Source of the DNA: Legionella cardiaca
GTDB lineage: Bacteria > Pseudomonadota > Gammaproteobacteria > Legionellales > Legionellaceae
Assembly (NCBI RefSeq): GCF_029026145.1
Contig: NZ_CP119078.1
Span: 276,501-340,500 of the forward strand
DNA length: 64,000 nucleotides
Reading direction: 5' to 3'
Shown in pieces: positions 20,409 to 30,897 of the stretch. Below the pieces are notes generated by a model that saw only the letters and a list, made by a program, of their open reading frames with translations, was not told the origin of the DNA and made no database searches. The position numbers and the translations under genes are program-made. Within the stretch, counting starts at the first letter, position 1, and every line of letters begins with the position of its first letter.

Positions 20409-20716
20409 TGTCAAAATAATTAGCAACGGCGTGTTCCATAAATTACGCGAAGATAGTTTTATATAGGGCGAAATCGTACCAGTGAATAGATAGAAACAGA
20501 CTTTTGTAAAAATGATCGTCTTTTGTATTCCTGCACAGGTGGGAAGCTGTCCAGCAAGATAATCAGAGTTTGATACAGAAATGAATTCCGGCTGCACAAT
20601 AATGACACTTATTACATTTTACTATTTATCAAAGTGATTTCCCCAAGTTTGTAGTTATTCTGGGCAAAATAATAAACCACTCCCAAGGGAGTCTGTATAA
20701 AAATTAAGGGTGAGCT
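20409..20716. other. 308-base intergenic region before serS
   Basis: No credible gene is present; a 65-codon minus-strand frame has no ribosome-binding site or family features. The only structure seen is a short dyad, ACTCCCAAGGGAGT at 20679-20692, about 25 bases before the serS start, inside the probable leader. No T-box-like features were found. It probably holds the end of the crcB operon and the serS promoter. Confidence 0.5.
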
Positions 20717-21994
20717 ATGTTAGATTCTCAATTATTGCGTGATAACCCGCAGTACGTTGCTGAACAACTACTGAAGCGTGGTTTTCGTTTTGATGTGAAA
20801 GCTTTTACAACGCTTGAGGAGCGTAGAAAGACGTTGCAAGTGGCTACTCAAGCTCTTCAAAATGAGCGTAATCAGCGTTCAAAGACTATTGGTCAGGCAA
20901 AAGCAAGAGGCGAAGACATTGAGCCAATGAGAGAAGAAGTCAATCGCCTTGGCCAAGAACTTGATAATACTAAAGCAGAGTTAGAAAAAGTTTTGCAACA
21001 GTTGGAAGACATTGTCATTAGCTTGCCAAATTTACCTCATTCTTCTGTACCAGAAGGCAAAGATGAGCATGACAATCGTGAAGTTCGCCGCTGGGGAACA
21101 ATCCCTTCCTTGAATTTTACTATCCAATCGCATGATGAGTTGGGTGAGGGGCTTGGGCAAATGGATTTTGCATTGGCCGCAAAAATTACAGGTAGCCGAT
21201 TTGTAGTAATGAAAGCACAAATCGCAAGACTGCATCGTGCACTGATTCAATTTATGCTAGATATTCATACTGAAGAGCATGGCTATCAAGAGATTTACGT
21301 GCCTTACATCGTTAACGCTGAGAGCTTATTAGGAACTGGACAATTACCTAAATTTGAAGCGGATTTGTTCAAGATAAAAGGTGATGAGAATTATTACCTA
21401 ACCTCCACCTCTGAAATTCCGGTGACCAACACCGTACGCGATACGATTTTAAATCACGAAACATTGCCCATTCGCTATGCCTGTCACTCGCCTTGTTTTC
21501 GTAGTGAAGCAGGTTCTTATGGGAAAGATACAAAGGGTATGATAAGGCAGCATCAATTTGAAAAGGTGGAATTGGTTTGGATTACCACCCCTGAGTCTTC
21601 TTATGAGGCTCTGGAACAATTAACCAGGCATGCTGAGGTTATTTTACAACGCTTAAACCTTCCTTATCGCGTCGTCACTTTATGTACCGGGGACATGGGC
21701 GCTGGTTCCGCTAAAACCTATGATATCGAAGTATGGCTCCCGAGCCAGAATACTTATCGTGAAATTTCTTCATGTTCCAATATGGAAGCATTCCAGGCTA
21801 GACGAATGAAAGCTCGCTATCGTCACCAGGAAACTAAAGAAATGGAACTTGTTCATACTCTAAATGGCTCAGGGCTTGCAGTAGGACGGACGTTGGTTGC
21901 CATCCTGGAAAATTATCAAGATAAAGATGGAAATATTCATATTCCTGACGCCTTGAAGCCTTATATGCGGGGCTTGGAAATCATTAAGAAATAA
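20717..21994 (+). CDS. serS: Seryl-tRNA synthetase
   Basis: A 425-residue class II synthetase. The N-terminal coiled-coil arm that grips tRNA-Ser spans about residues 25-105. Motif 2 is [14 protein letters not shown] followed by RQHQFEKVE, and motif 3 is [17 protein letters not shown]. It charges tRNA-Ser (and tRNA-Sec where present) with serine. The start has a GGGTGAG ribosome-binding site. Normal length, no oddities. Confidence 0.98.
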   Translation: MLDSQLLRDNPQYVAEQLLKRGFRFDVKAFTTLEERRKTLQVATQALQNERNQRSKTIGQAKARGEDIEPMREEVNRLGQELDNTKAELEKVLQQLEDIVISLPNLPHSSVPEGKDEHDNREVRRWGTIPSLNFTIQSHDELGEGLGQMDFALAAKITGSRFVVMKAQIARLHRALIQFMLDIHTEEHGYQEIYVPYIVNAESLLGTGQLPKFEADLFKIKGDENYYLTSTSEIPVTNTVRDTILNHETLPIRYACHSPCFRSEAGSYGKDTKGMIRQHQFEKVELVWITTPESSYEALEQLTRHAEVILQRLNLPYRVVTLCTGDMGAGSAKTYDIEVWLPSQNTYREISSCSNMEAFQARRMKARYRHQETKEMELVHTLNGSGLAVGRTLVAILENYQDKDGNIHIPDALKPYMRGLEIIKK

Positions 21995-22391
21995 ATATAG
22001 AGGTTGCCCCTTAAAGAGTTTTATTGGGTCAAAATGCCCCAACCTACTTGCTATTTGCTTGCTACCTATTTATCACATATAAAAAATATGTAGGGTAGGT
22101 CATTTGACCCAACGGACTCAACCTAATGCTTATTCATCCAATCATGATGAATAGCCCTATTTGAGTCAAAATGACTCCACCAGCTATGCGATAATTGGGC
22201 AAATCACGTGTCATCTTAATGCTTACTTATTCTCCAGGTGAAATAATTAAACGTTTGCGGTGTGTAAAGAAGCCGAAGGAGTTAGCTTGCCACTTTGGAA
22301 GTGCTGGATCTAGGACGATGTTAAAAATTCAAATTCAAGTTGATAAATTTTATTCATGAATGTAGCAAGTAACATTCATAGCAAACGTAAT
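21995..22391. other. Structured intergenic region between serS and tRNA-Pro
   Basis: This 397-base region holds no clear full-length gene. It contains three related dyad elements: TTGGGTCAAAATGCCCCAACC starting at 22024, an inverted relative at 22090-22113, and TTGAGTCAAAATGACTCCACC at 22161-22181. A nested inverted repeat at 22115-22167 has an inner stem TATTCATC / GATGAATA and outer arms GACTCAA / TTGAGTC. A 46-codon open frame follows at 22219-22359. The pattern suggests a decayed mobile or regulatory element, or an unannotated structured RNA. Confidence 0.5.
22219..22359 (+). pseudogene. Possible remnant of an XRE-type regulator
   Basis: A 46-codon open frame starting MLTYSPGEIIKRLR and including KKPKELACHFGSAG. 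This is faintly like the first helices of a HigA/XRE helix-turn-helix domain (typically PGEIL, then KELA and a short Gly turn). It stops after 46 codons, well short of a complete domain, and has no good ribosome-binding site. The resemblance is weak and could be chance. It sits between dyad repeats and a tRNA gene, which is the only contextual support. Confidence 0.2.
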
Positions 22392-22468
22392 TGGTCGGAG
22401 TGACAGGAATTGAACCTGCGACCCCTGCCTCCCGAAGGCAGTGCTCTACCAGGCTGAGCTACACTCCG
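22392..22468 (-). tRNA. tRNA-Pro (anticodon CGG)
   Basis: Read on the minus strand, the 77 bases fold as a complete cloverleaf. The acceptor is CGGAGTG / CACTCCG and the D arm holds GCTC / GAGC. The anticodon stem is CTGCC / GGCAG around loop TTCGGGA (anticodon CGG), and the T arm is GCAGG TTCAATT CCTGT. The discriminator is A and the CCA end is encoded. The loop matches bacterial proline tRNAs reading CCG. The 5' end abuts the ispB stop codon with no intervening base, so it is probably released from the ispB transcript. Confidence 0.96.
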
Positions 22469-23437
22469 TTAATGGTCGCGCTTAATGGCAAACTGTGCCA
22501 GTTCCTTAAGTGCATCTTTGTAGACAGAATCAGGTAAACTATGCAAGGCGGATAAGGCTCGATCGACTTCAAGTGCGGCATAGTTTTTTGTAAATTCAAT
22601 CGCTTTTGTTTCTTCAATCGCTTCGAGAATAGCTGTTAAATTTTGTAGACTTCCTTCTTTAATACTGTTCTTTATTAACTGTTGTTGAGTCGGCGTGCCG
22701 GTTTTTAGCGCGTGAATTAGAGGCAAGGTTACTTTACCATCTGCTAAATCATCGCCAATGTTCTTACCAATGGTTTTGGCATCGGAACAATAATCTAAAG
22801 CATCATCAATGAGCTGAAAAGCATTGCCTAAATGAAGACCATAACTATATAGGCCTTTTACTGTCGTTTCATCAGTTTGGCTTAGATGGGCGCCAATTGC
22901 AGCTGAAGCAGCAAATAACAGTGCTGTTTTCGCACGAATCACATCAAGGTACTCTTCAATAGAGAGTTCAAAATTGTGGCGATTCACCAATTGTTTTACC
23001 TCACCGCAACTTATTTGATGAGAGGTATCCGCTAGTAAACGTAGTATAGGTGTATTATTAACATTTACCATTAATTGTACTGATTGGGTAAAGAGATAAT
23101 CTCCAACAAGGATACTGGCCTTGCTACCCCAAATTTCATTAGCAGTTTCTCGGCCTCGGCGCAGGGTTGATTCATCAACTACATCATCGTGCAACAAGGT
23201 AGCCGTATGAAAAAATTCAACCATAGCGGCAAGATCAATATGAGCATTGCCCTTATACCCACAGGCATGGCTTGCTAAAAGCACTAAAAGAGGGCGTAAG
23301 CGTTTTCCACCACTTTGCACAATATGATGGGCCAAATCATCAATCAAACCCACCTGAGATTGAATCTTATCAATAATTAAAGCATTGACTGCTTCGAAAT
23401 CTGCATTAACTAACGCTCGTAAACGGGCAACCGTCAT
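22469..23437 (-). CDS. ispB: Octaprenyl (polyprenyl) diphosphate synthase
   Basis: A 322-residue trans-prenyltransferase with the two Asp-rich motifs LLHDDVVDE and QLIDDALDY, plus GGKRLRPLL and the KTALLFAAS region. It makes the long all-trans polyprenyl tail of ubiquinone. Lack of bulky residues just before the first DDxxD fits a long-chain enzyme, unlike the FPP synthase at 38661. Its normal neighbours in E. coli (rplU-rpmA-obgE) are about 3 kb away on the other strand. tRNA-Pro follows immediately after its stop codon. Confidence 0.94.
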   Translation of the reverse strand: MTVARLRALVNADFEAVNALIIDKIQSQVGLIDDLAHHIVQSGGKRLRPLLVLLASHACGYKGNAHIDLAAMVEFFHTATLLHDDVVDESTLRRGRETANEIWGSKASILVGDYLFTQSVQLMVNVNNTPILRLLADTSHQISCGEVKQLVNRHNFELSIEEYLDVIRAKTALLFAASAAIGAHLSQTDETTVKGLYSYGLHLGNAFQLIDDALDYCSDAKTIGKNIGDDLADGKVTLPLIHALKTGTPTQQQLIKNSIKEGSLQNLTAILEAIEETKAIEFTKNYAALEVDRALSALHSLPDSVYKDALKELAQFAIKRDH

Positions 23438-23530
23438 TACTTATCCTCTGATATAGAATTTATGCATGCTAAGGGGGGCTTGAAATAATGTCAAGTAAGA
23501 TACACTATCTTAAAAATGCAATTATATTTT

Positions 23531-23556
23531 GCGACAAAGTTACATATCTTTGTCGC
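23531..23556 (-). terminator. Hairpin between ychF and ispB
   Basis: A 9-base perfect stem (GCGACAAAG / CTTTGTCGC) with an 8-base loop lies 53 bases past the ychF stop. No T-run follows on the minus strand (the next bases are AAAATATAAT), so terminator function is uncertain. Confidence 0.4.
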
Positions 23557-23608
23557 CTTGCAACTATAACGGCCATTCCTTAAGTCAGATAATGACCTGT
23601 AATCAAAT

Positions 23609-24700
23609 TTAGACATTAAAGCGAAAATGCATGACATCGCCATCACATACAATATAATCTTTGCCTTCAAGACGTAATTTTCCAGCTTCTTTTGCCCCTT
23701 GTTCTCCGCGATAAGTAATAAATGCGTCGTAGGCGATAACTTCTGCGCGGATAAATCCTTTCTCAAAGTCAGTATGGATAACTCCTGCCGCTTGTGGAGC
23801 AGTTGCCCCTTTAGGAATGGTCCAGGCGCGAACCTCTTTGACACCAGCAGTAAAATAAGTTTGTAAACCCAATAGTTCATAACCGGCGCGAATTACACGA
23901 TTTAAACCAGGTTCTTCTAATCCTAAATCAGCCATAAACTCTTTGCGATCTTCTTCTTCGAGATCCATCAGTTCCGCTTCAGTTGCCGCTGATAAGGCAA
24001 CAATACTAGCATTCTCTTCAGCAGCGAGTTTTTTAACCTTTTCCAGTAAAGGATTGTTGTCATAACCTGTGTCATCAACGTTGGCAATATAAAGAACAGG
24101 CTTTGCTGTTAATAGGAATAGACGACGAACTATTGCTTCTTCTTCACTGGTGAGTTCCAGGGTACGTACCAGTTTTCCTTCATCAAGATGGGTTTTAATT
24201 TTTTCTAAGGTTTGCTTTTCAAAGAGAGCCTCTTTGTTACCGCTTTTGCTATTTTTTCCAGCTTTCATCAAGGCTTTTTCAACGGTTTCCATGTCAGCTA
24301 AAGCCAATTCCGTGTTGATTACTTCAATATCGCTTAAAGGATCAACTTTTCCTTCAACGTGAATGATGTCAGTATTTTCAAAGCAACGAACAACGTGAGC
24401 AATGGCATCGGTTTCGCGAATATTCGCCAAAAATTGATTTCCTAAGCCTTCCCCACTAGATGCGCCTTTAACCAAACCGGCAATGTCTACAAATTGCATC
24501 GTTGCAGGAAGAGTTTGTTGAGGTTTTACAATCTCTGCCAAAGCATCCAGCCTGGGATCTGGGACTGTTACAATACCTACGTTAGGTTCAATTGTGCAGA
24601 AAGGGTAATTGGAGGCTTCAATTCCAGCTTTGGTTAAGGCGTTGAACAGAGTTGATTTCCCGACGTTGGGCAAGCCCACAATTCCGCATTTAAATCCCAT
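23609..24700 (-). CDS. ychF: YchF/Ola1 translation-associated ATPase
   Basis: A 363-residue TRAFAC-class P-loop protein with [22 protein letters not shown] and a C-terminal TGS domain (about 280-363, with [13 protein letters not shown] and [14 protein letters not shown]). The base-recognition motif is NVDD rather than NKxD, the feature that makes YchF prefer ATP. It binds ribosomes and affects stress responses. It follows pth and rplY on the same strand, a conserved order. Confidence 0.97.
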   Translation of the reverse strand: MGFKCGIVGLPNVGKSTLFNALTKAGIEASNYPFCTIEPNVGIVTVPDPRLDALAEIVKPQQTLPATMQFVDIAGLVKGASSGEGLGNQFLANIRETDAIAHVVRCFENTDIIHVEGKVDPLSDIEVINTELALADMETVEKALMKAGKNSKSGNKEALFEKQTLEKIKTHLDEGKLVRTLELTSEEEAIVRRLFLLTAKPVLYIANVDDTGYDNNPLLEKVKKLAAEENASIVALSAATEAELMDLEEEDRKEFMADLGLEEPGLNRVIRAGYELLGLQTYFTAGVKEVRAWTIPKGATAPQAAGVIHTDFEKGFIRAEVIAYDAFITYRGEQGAKEAGKLRLEGKDYIVCDGDVMHFRFNV

Positions 24701-24751
24701 GATTTGACCTCAATAGTGTACTTTAAGTTAGAGGTTAATATCTTAATAGAT

Positions 24752-25321
24752 TTAACCATTCAATAAATTCATTGCAGCAGCAATATTACCTGTTAGTGCA
24801 GTAGGCATAACAGCGATGCCTCTTTCTATGGCATCAAATATTAATTGTCTATCCTGTTGAGAGGGTTTCCCTAATACATAATTGAATACTAGGTCCTTAT
24901 GTCCAGGATGGCCAATTCCAATTCTTAAACGATGAAAATCTGTGCTACCTAAATTGGTGATGATGTCGCGTAAACCATTATGTCCACCATGGCCGCCGCC
25001 TGTTTTAATTTTGATACGCCCAGAAGGTAAATCAAGTTCATCATGAACAACCAAAATTTCATTGGGTTCAATACGATAAAATTGAGCGACTTCTCTTGTT
25101 GGTAAACCACTATGATTCATGAAAGTTAGGGGCAATAAGGTTCTGCACTGGAAACCTTTAATATCAAAATTTGCTAATTCACCATGTAGTTTTTTTTCGA
25201 CTTTAAACGAAGCGCTGTGGCGCTTAGTTAGGGCTTCTACAAACCACCCACCGGCATTATGTCTCGTATGCTCATAGGCAGAGCCTGGGTTTCGTAGCCC
25301 AATAATCAGTTTAATTGCCAT
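24752..25321 (-). CDS. pth: Peptidyl-tRNA hydrolase
   Basis: A 189-residue protein with GLRNPGSAYEHTRHNAG (catalytic His in TRHN), PLTFMNHSG, VVHDELDLPSG and GGGHGGHNGLRD. It frees tRNA from peptidyl-tRNA that drops off ribosomes. It lies between rplY and ychF on the minus strand. A hairpin in the 78-base gap after rplY may attenuate read-through into it. Confidence 0.97.
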   Translation of the reverse strand: MAIKLIIGLRNPGSAYEHTRHNAGGWFVEALTKRHSASFKVEKKLHGELANFDIKGFQCRTLLPLTFMNHSGLPTREVAQFYRIEPNEILVVHDELDLPSGRIKIKTGGGHGGHNGLRDIITNLGSTDFHRLRIGIGHPGHKDLVFNYVLGKPSQQDRQLIFDAIERGIAVMPTALTGNIAAAMNLLNG

Positions 25322-25370
25322 GCCGATGTTCTATTTATATAAGAGTTAGATTTAGATAATACTTCAAGTC

Positions 25371-25390
25371 AGGCGAGGAAAACCTCGCCT
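25371..25390 (-). terminator. Hairpin between rplY and pth
   Basis: An 8-base perfect GC-rich stem (AGGCGAGG / CCTCGCCT) with an AAAA loop lies 9 bases past the rplY stop. No T-run follows on the minus strand, so it may act as an mRNA-end or processing structure, or a partial terminator inside the rplY-pth-ychF unit. Confidence 0.45.
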
Positions 25391-25399
25391 TTAAGGATT

Positions 25400-26056
25400 T
25401 TATTCTTGCTCAGAGCCTTCTTCATCAGCAGAAGCAGCTGGAGCTTGTGTTGGAGCAACTTCTTCTTCAACAGCAGCAACTTTAGGCGCATGAATACTTA
25501 CCACTGGCAAATTGTGGCTAGTATCAACTTCACCTATAGCCAGTTGAACGCCTTTCGGCAATTTCAAATCAGATAAGTGAACAACATCATCTAAACCTAC
25601 ATTAGCCATGTCCACTTCGATGAACTCAGGTAAATTTTTAACCTGGCAACGTACTTCAACTTGAGTCATGGTGTGAGTAATGATACCTCCTGCCTTGACA
25701 CCTTTAGATGTTTGTTCATTGGTAAAATGGATTGGAATGTTTTTTACCAAAGTATCTTTTGCAGAAACACGCTGTAGATCCATGTGTAAAATAACAGGTT
25801 TGTAAGGATGGCGTTGTAAGTCTTTAAGAATGACATGCTCAACTTTACCATCAACATTTAAATCAAAAACGCTGGAATAAATTGCCTCGTTTTCCAATGC
25901 CTTGACTACTTTGTTATGCAATAAGTGAATGGCCTTCGGCGCCTTTTCACCACCATACAATACTGCGGGTACTTTATTTTCAAGACGACGTAGGCGGCGG
26001 CTCGCACCTTTCCCCATATCTTTTCTTGATTCAGCTTCTAAAATGATTGTTGACAT
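25400..26056 (-). CDS. rplY: Ribosomal protein L25, CTC-type
   Basis: A 218-residue protein. The N-terminal L25 domain that binds 5S rRNA spans about residues 1-92 (RRLRRLENKVPAVLYGG). A TL5/CTC C-terminal domain follows (about 95-185), then a low-complexity acidic/Ala tail (APAASADEEGSEQE). The long two-domain form is the general-stress CTC type rather than the 94-residue E. coli form. It heads the minus-strand rplY-pth-ychF operon and is divergent from rplU across a 261-base promoter region. Confidence 0.95.
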   Translation of the reverse strand: MSTIILEAESRKDMGKGASRRLRRLENKVPAVLYGGEKAPKAIHLLHNKVVKALENEAIYSSVFDLNVDGKVEHVILKDLQRHPYKPVILHMDLQRVSAKDTLVKNIPIHFTNEQTSKGVKAGGIITHTMTQVEVRCQVKNLPEFIEVDMANVGLDDVVHLSDLKLPKGVQLAIGEVDTSHNLPVVSIHAPKVAAVEEEVAPTQAPAASADEEGSEQE

Positions 26057-26317
26057 CTATAGTCTCCGTAATTTAAACAAACCCTTGTTTAGCCCGCGAC
26101 CAGGATAAACACCTAAAAAGCAGGAAAGGGCGGCATAGTATATAATATACTTGGCGTGGGAACAAACAGCGTTTTATCAAAATAGTTCAGATCTAGGATT
26201 TAATCGCTTACAGCAGCAAGTATAATTAAAAATCAACTTGAAGTCGTTGCAGTTATCCCATAGAATATGGCACTTTGTTGAATTTGTGAAAGCCATTAGG
26301 CGCGTTGGAGAATAGCT

Positions 26318-26629
26318 ATGTACGCTGTGATTAAGACGGGCGGTAAACAGTACCGCGTAAAAGAAGGTGATATTCTTAAACTGGAGCTGCTGCCCGCTGA
26401 TGTTGGTAATGAAGTAAGTTTTTCTGAAGTTCTTATGATTGCAGATGGTGAAAAATTTACTTGTGGCGCGCCGCTGGTTAAGAATGCTGTTGTTAAAGCT
26501 GAAGTTCTCAGCCATGCTCGACATAAGAAAGTAAAAATTATTAAATTCCGTCGTCGTAAACACCATATGAAACAAATGGGTCATCGACAATATTATACGC
26601 AAGTAAAAATTACTGCGATTAGCAAGTAA
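26318..26629 (+). CDS. rplU: Ribosomal protein L21
   Basis: A 103-residue protein beginning [18 protein letters not shown], with the basic [20 protein letters not shown] segment near the C terminus typical of L21. It is a large-subunit protein bound to 23S rRNA. It starts an rplU-rpmA pair 14 bases apart, as in most bacteria. Confidence 0.98.
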   Translation: MYAVIKTGGKQYRVKEGDILKLELLPADVGNEVSFSEVLMIADGEKFTCGAPLVKNAVVKAEVLSHARHKKVKIIKFRRRKHHMKQMGHRQYYTQVKITAISK

Positions 26630-26643
26630 GAGGGGAGAAAGAA

Positions 26644-26907
26644 ATGGCTCATAAGAAAGCAGGTGGTAGTACTCGTAACGGCCGCGACTCGAATCCCAAG
26701 TACCTTGGTGTGAAGCGTTATGGTGGCCAGGTAGTAAATGCTGGTGAAATTATTGTACGTCAACGTGGAACTCGTTTTCATGCTGGTAATGGCGTAGGTT
26801 GTGGTCGTGATCACACGCTCTATGCGTTAGTTGCTGGTGTGGTACAGTTTTCTGTAAAAGGTGCAAAGAATCGTAAATACGTTACGATTGATGCCGTTAA
26901 AGAATAA
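26644..26907 (+). CDS. rpmA: Ribosomal protein L27
   Basis: An 87-residue protein starting [17 protein letters not shown], with the N-terminal tail that reaches the peptidyl-transferase centre, then [20 protein letters not shown]. The N terminus has no extra cleavable extension of the Firmicutes kind. A strong terminator follows before obgE. Confidence 0.98.
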   Translation: MAHKKAGGSTRNGRDSNPKYLGVKRYGGQVVNAGEIIVRQRGTRFHAGNGVGCGRDHTLYALVAGVVQFSVKGAKNRKYVTIDAVKE

Positions 26908-26930
26908 GCATCAGTAAGCGAATATTTTCT

Positions 26931-26955
26931 AGCCCCGGATTCGGGGCTTTTTTTT
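26931..26955 (+). terminator. Intrinsic terminator after rpmA
   Basis: A 7-base GC-rich stem (AGCCCCG / CGGGGCT) with a 4-base loop is followed by a run of eight T. It lies between rpmA and obgE, 12 bases before the obgE start. It should reduce obgE expression relative to the two ribosomal proteins. Confidence 0.9.
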
Positions 26956-26961
26956 AGGTGA

Positions 26962-29045
<2,084 letters not shown>

Positions 29046-29049
<4 letters not shown>

Positions 29050-30005
29050 TTTTTATTTTCCAATTTTATATAACTTATTCGAATAATTCGGGGTGGATTA
29101 TCTAAGAACCGAAGTCCCCATAAGCTGATAGTTGGATCATCATCCATGAGAAAACGGCCATCTGCAAGAGTTAAAGGGGGGGATTTTACTAAAATAACAT
29201 AACCATCAGTGAACCAATTGAATATTGCAACCCCATCTAATAGAACAGGTGATTTTTTCACATATTGCGGAAGTTGCGCTAATTGCATCATAGGATAGGT
29301 AGCAATCAGTGAGGTATTATTTTCTCTAAATAAAGGAACGGCAACGTTGAAGGCTACAAAACGATAATTATCGCGAGCCACCGCACGCCAATTAATTGAG
29401 CTGGCCATTTTGGGAAACACGCGTAGTTTCTCCAATCTTAAGTGATTTTGCTTTGCAAATGACTGTACGGCAAGAAAGGCGCGGTGGTGTTGATAAGTAT
29501 TAAATAACAACACTAATCCGGCTAGAGTTAAGCCAATGACAACGCCTTTTCTATGGTCACTAACGATTGTCCAAATAAGGCCAAAAATTAAAGGAATAGT
29601 AAAAAAAGGATCAATGATTGCAATTAAATCCCAACTAATGCGTGTATTACTAAAGGGCCAATACAACAGGGTGCCATAGCTAGTGCAAGCATCAAGCAAG
29701 CCATGAGTGCCGTAACCAATAAATGCAGCCAAAAATGTCAATTTTATGGTTTTGCGAAAGCGCTTAAATAGGAGCAGCACCAAGGTGACTAAAAAGGCAC
29801 CTAGAGGAATAAACAACAAGGAATGTGTAAAATGGCGATGATAAATAAAAAACAGCAATGGATTTTTAGGCGAGTTAATAAAGATATCAAGATCAGCGGC
29901 CATGCCTGCCAGACCGCCGACAATCCAGGCATTGTCTCTGTCTTTTTTATGAAGACAAGCTTGGGCACAAGCAGCTCCCAACGCTCCTTGTGTAATAGGA
30001 TCCAT
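29046..30005 (-). CDS. YdjM-like membrane-bound metal-dependent hydrolase
   Basis: A 319-residue protein opening MDPITQGALGAACAQA, with ADLDIFI, HRHFTHSLLF and GYGTHGLLDACTSYGT. This is the His/Asp pattern of the DUF457/YdjM membrane hydrolase family. About five membrane segments fill residues 50-185, and the remaining 130 residues form a soluble C-terminal part. True substrates of the family are unknown. It shares TAATG with mscS upstream and ATGA with the cinA-like gene downstream, so all three are translationally coupled. Confidence 0.8.
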
Positions 30006-30781
30006 TATGTGCGATGAACACTGACTTGTGGTGAGGGTGTTTCTATCCCTTCCTGATCAAATTGTTGTTTGATTCTCTCTTGTAGTAGGTTACGTGCTAT
30101 AGAGAGGTCGGCTGTATTTACCCAGACCATAAATTTAAGCTCTACCGCCGCATTGGCAAAATTATCAATGGTTACATGAGGTGCTGGCTCTTTCAGAACC
30201 TTATCGCAGCTATCTGCAATGCCTAACAGCATTGTTTTTACGCGGGAAAAATCAATGTCATAAGCAACAGCAATAATTAAATCGATTCTACGAGTTGAAA
30301 AATAGCTTAAATTAGTAATTTCTGATTTAATCATGGCTTCATTAGGAATACGCACTAATTTATTATCGGGTGTTTTTAATTTGGTAGATAACAAATCAAT
30401 AGAGTCCACCACTCCATTGATTCCTTTAACTTCCACCGTATCTCCAACTTTAAAGGGTTGTTCAAACAGTAAAAAAATACCGCTTATCAGATTTGAAGCT
30501 GCAGTTTGGGAGGCAAAACTAAGAGCAACAGTAAATACACCTGCAGCGCCTAATAATACACTTAATTTAAATCCTAAATGCTGTAAGCTAGTCACAAAAA
30601 AGATAGTAAATATTAAATAGAAAACGAATCGCTTTGCCAGCATAGTATGATGACGAGAAAACCGTTTTTTTAGCGTTTTCTCAGCAATAATACTGATACG
30701 TTTGGCACATAAAAAACCAATAAAAAACAAGCTTATGGCATAACCAATATTTAATAATTTATTAGGATCAAGCAGGTGCAT
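30005..30781 (-). CDS. MscS-family small mechanosensitive channel
   Basis: A 258-residue protein with two to three membrane helices. The pore-lining helix LLGAAGVFTVALSFASQTA is followed by the MscS beta domain (FEQPFKVGDTVEVKGINGVV, RIPNEAMI) and a C-terminal alpha/beta domain. It is close to the E. coli MscS core in length. It opens on membrane tension to release solutes. It is first in the mscS / YdjM-like / cinA-like operon. Confidence 0.9.
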   Translation of the reverse strand: MHLLDPNKLLNIGYAISLFFIGFLCAKRISIIAEKTLKKRFSRHHTMLAKRFVFYLIFTIFFVTSLQHLGFKLSVLLGAAGVFTVALSFASQTAASNLISGIFLLFEQPFKVGDTVEVKGINGVVDSIDLLSTKLKTPDNKLVRIPNEAMIKSEITNLSYFSTRRIDLIIAVAYDIDFSRVKTMLLGIADSCDKVLKEPAPHVTIDNFANAAVELKFMVWVNTADLSIARNLLQERIKQQFDQEGIETPSPQVSVHRT

Positions 30782-30897
30782 TGATTTATCCTCCGTTAAG
30801 ATACAGCAGATTTAAGAGACCTAACTCGATAACTTTAATATTAATAAAATCCAATGAGCGATTATACTATTAGCTTATGATTTTGCGAATAATTCTT

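Noticed and set aside
20400-20597. A 65-codon minus-strand frame before serS
   Set aside because: No ribosome-binding site, no recognisable features, and AT-rich intergenic sequence often opens frames of this size.
23491-23880. A 129-codon minus-strand frame overlapping the end of ychF in another frame
   Set aside because: It is a frame-shifted shadow of ychF running into the intergenic region; ychF itself is intact.
26177-26602. A 141-codon minus-strand frame covering rplU
   Set aside because: It is antisense to a certain ribosomal protein gene and has no family features.
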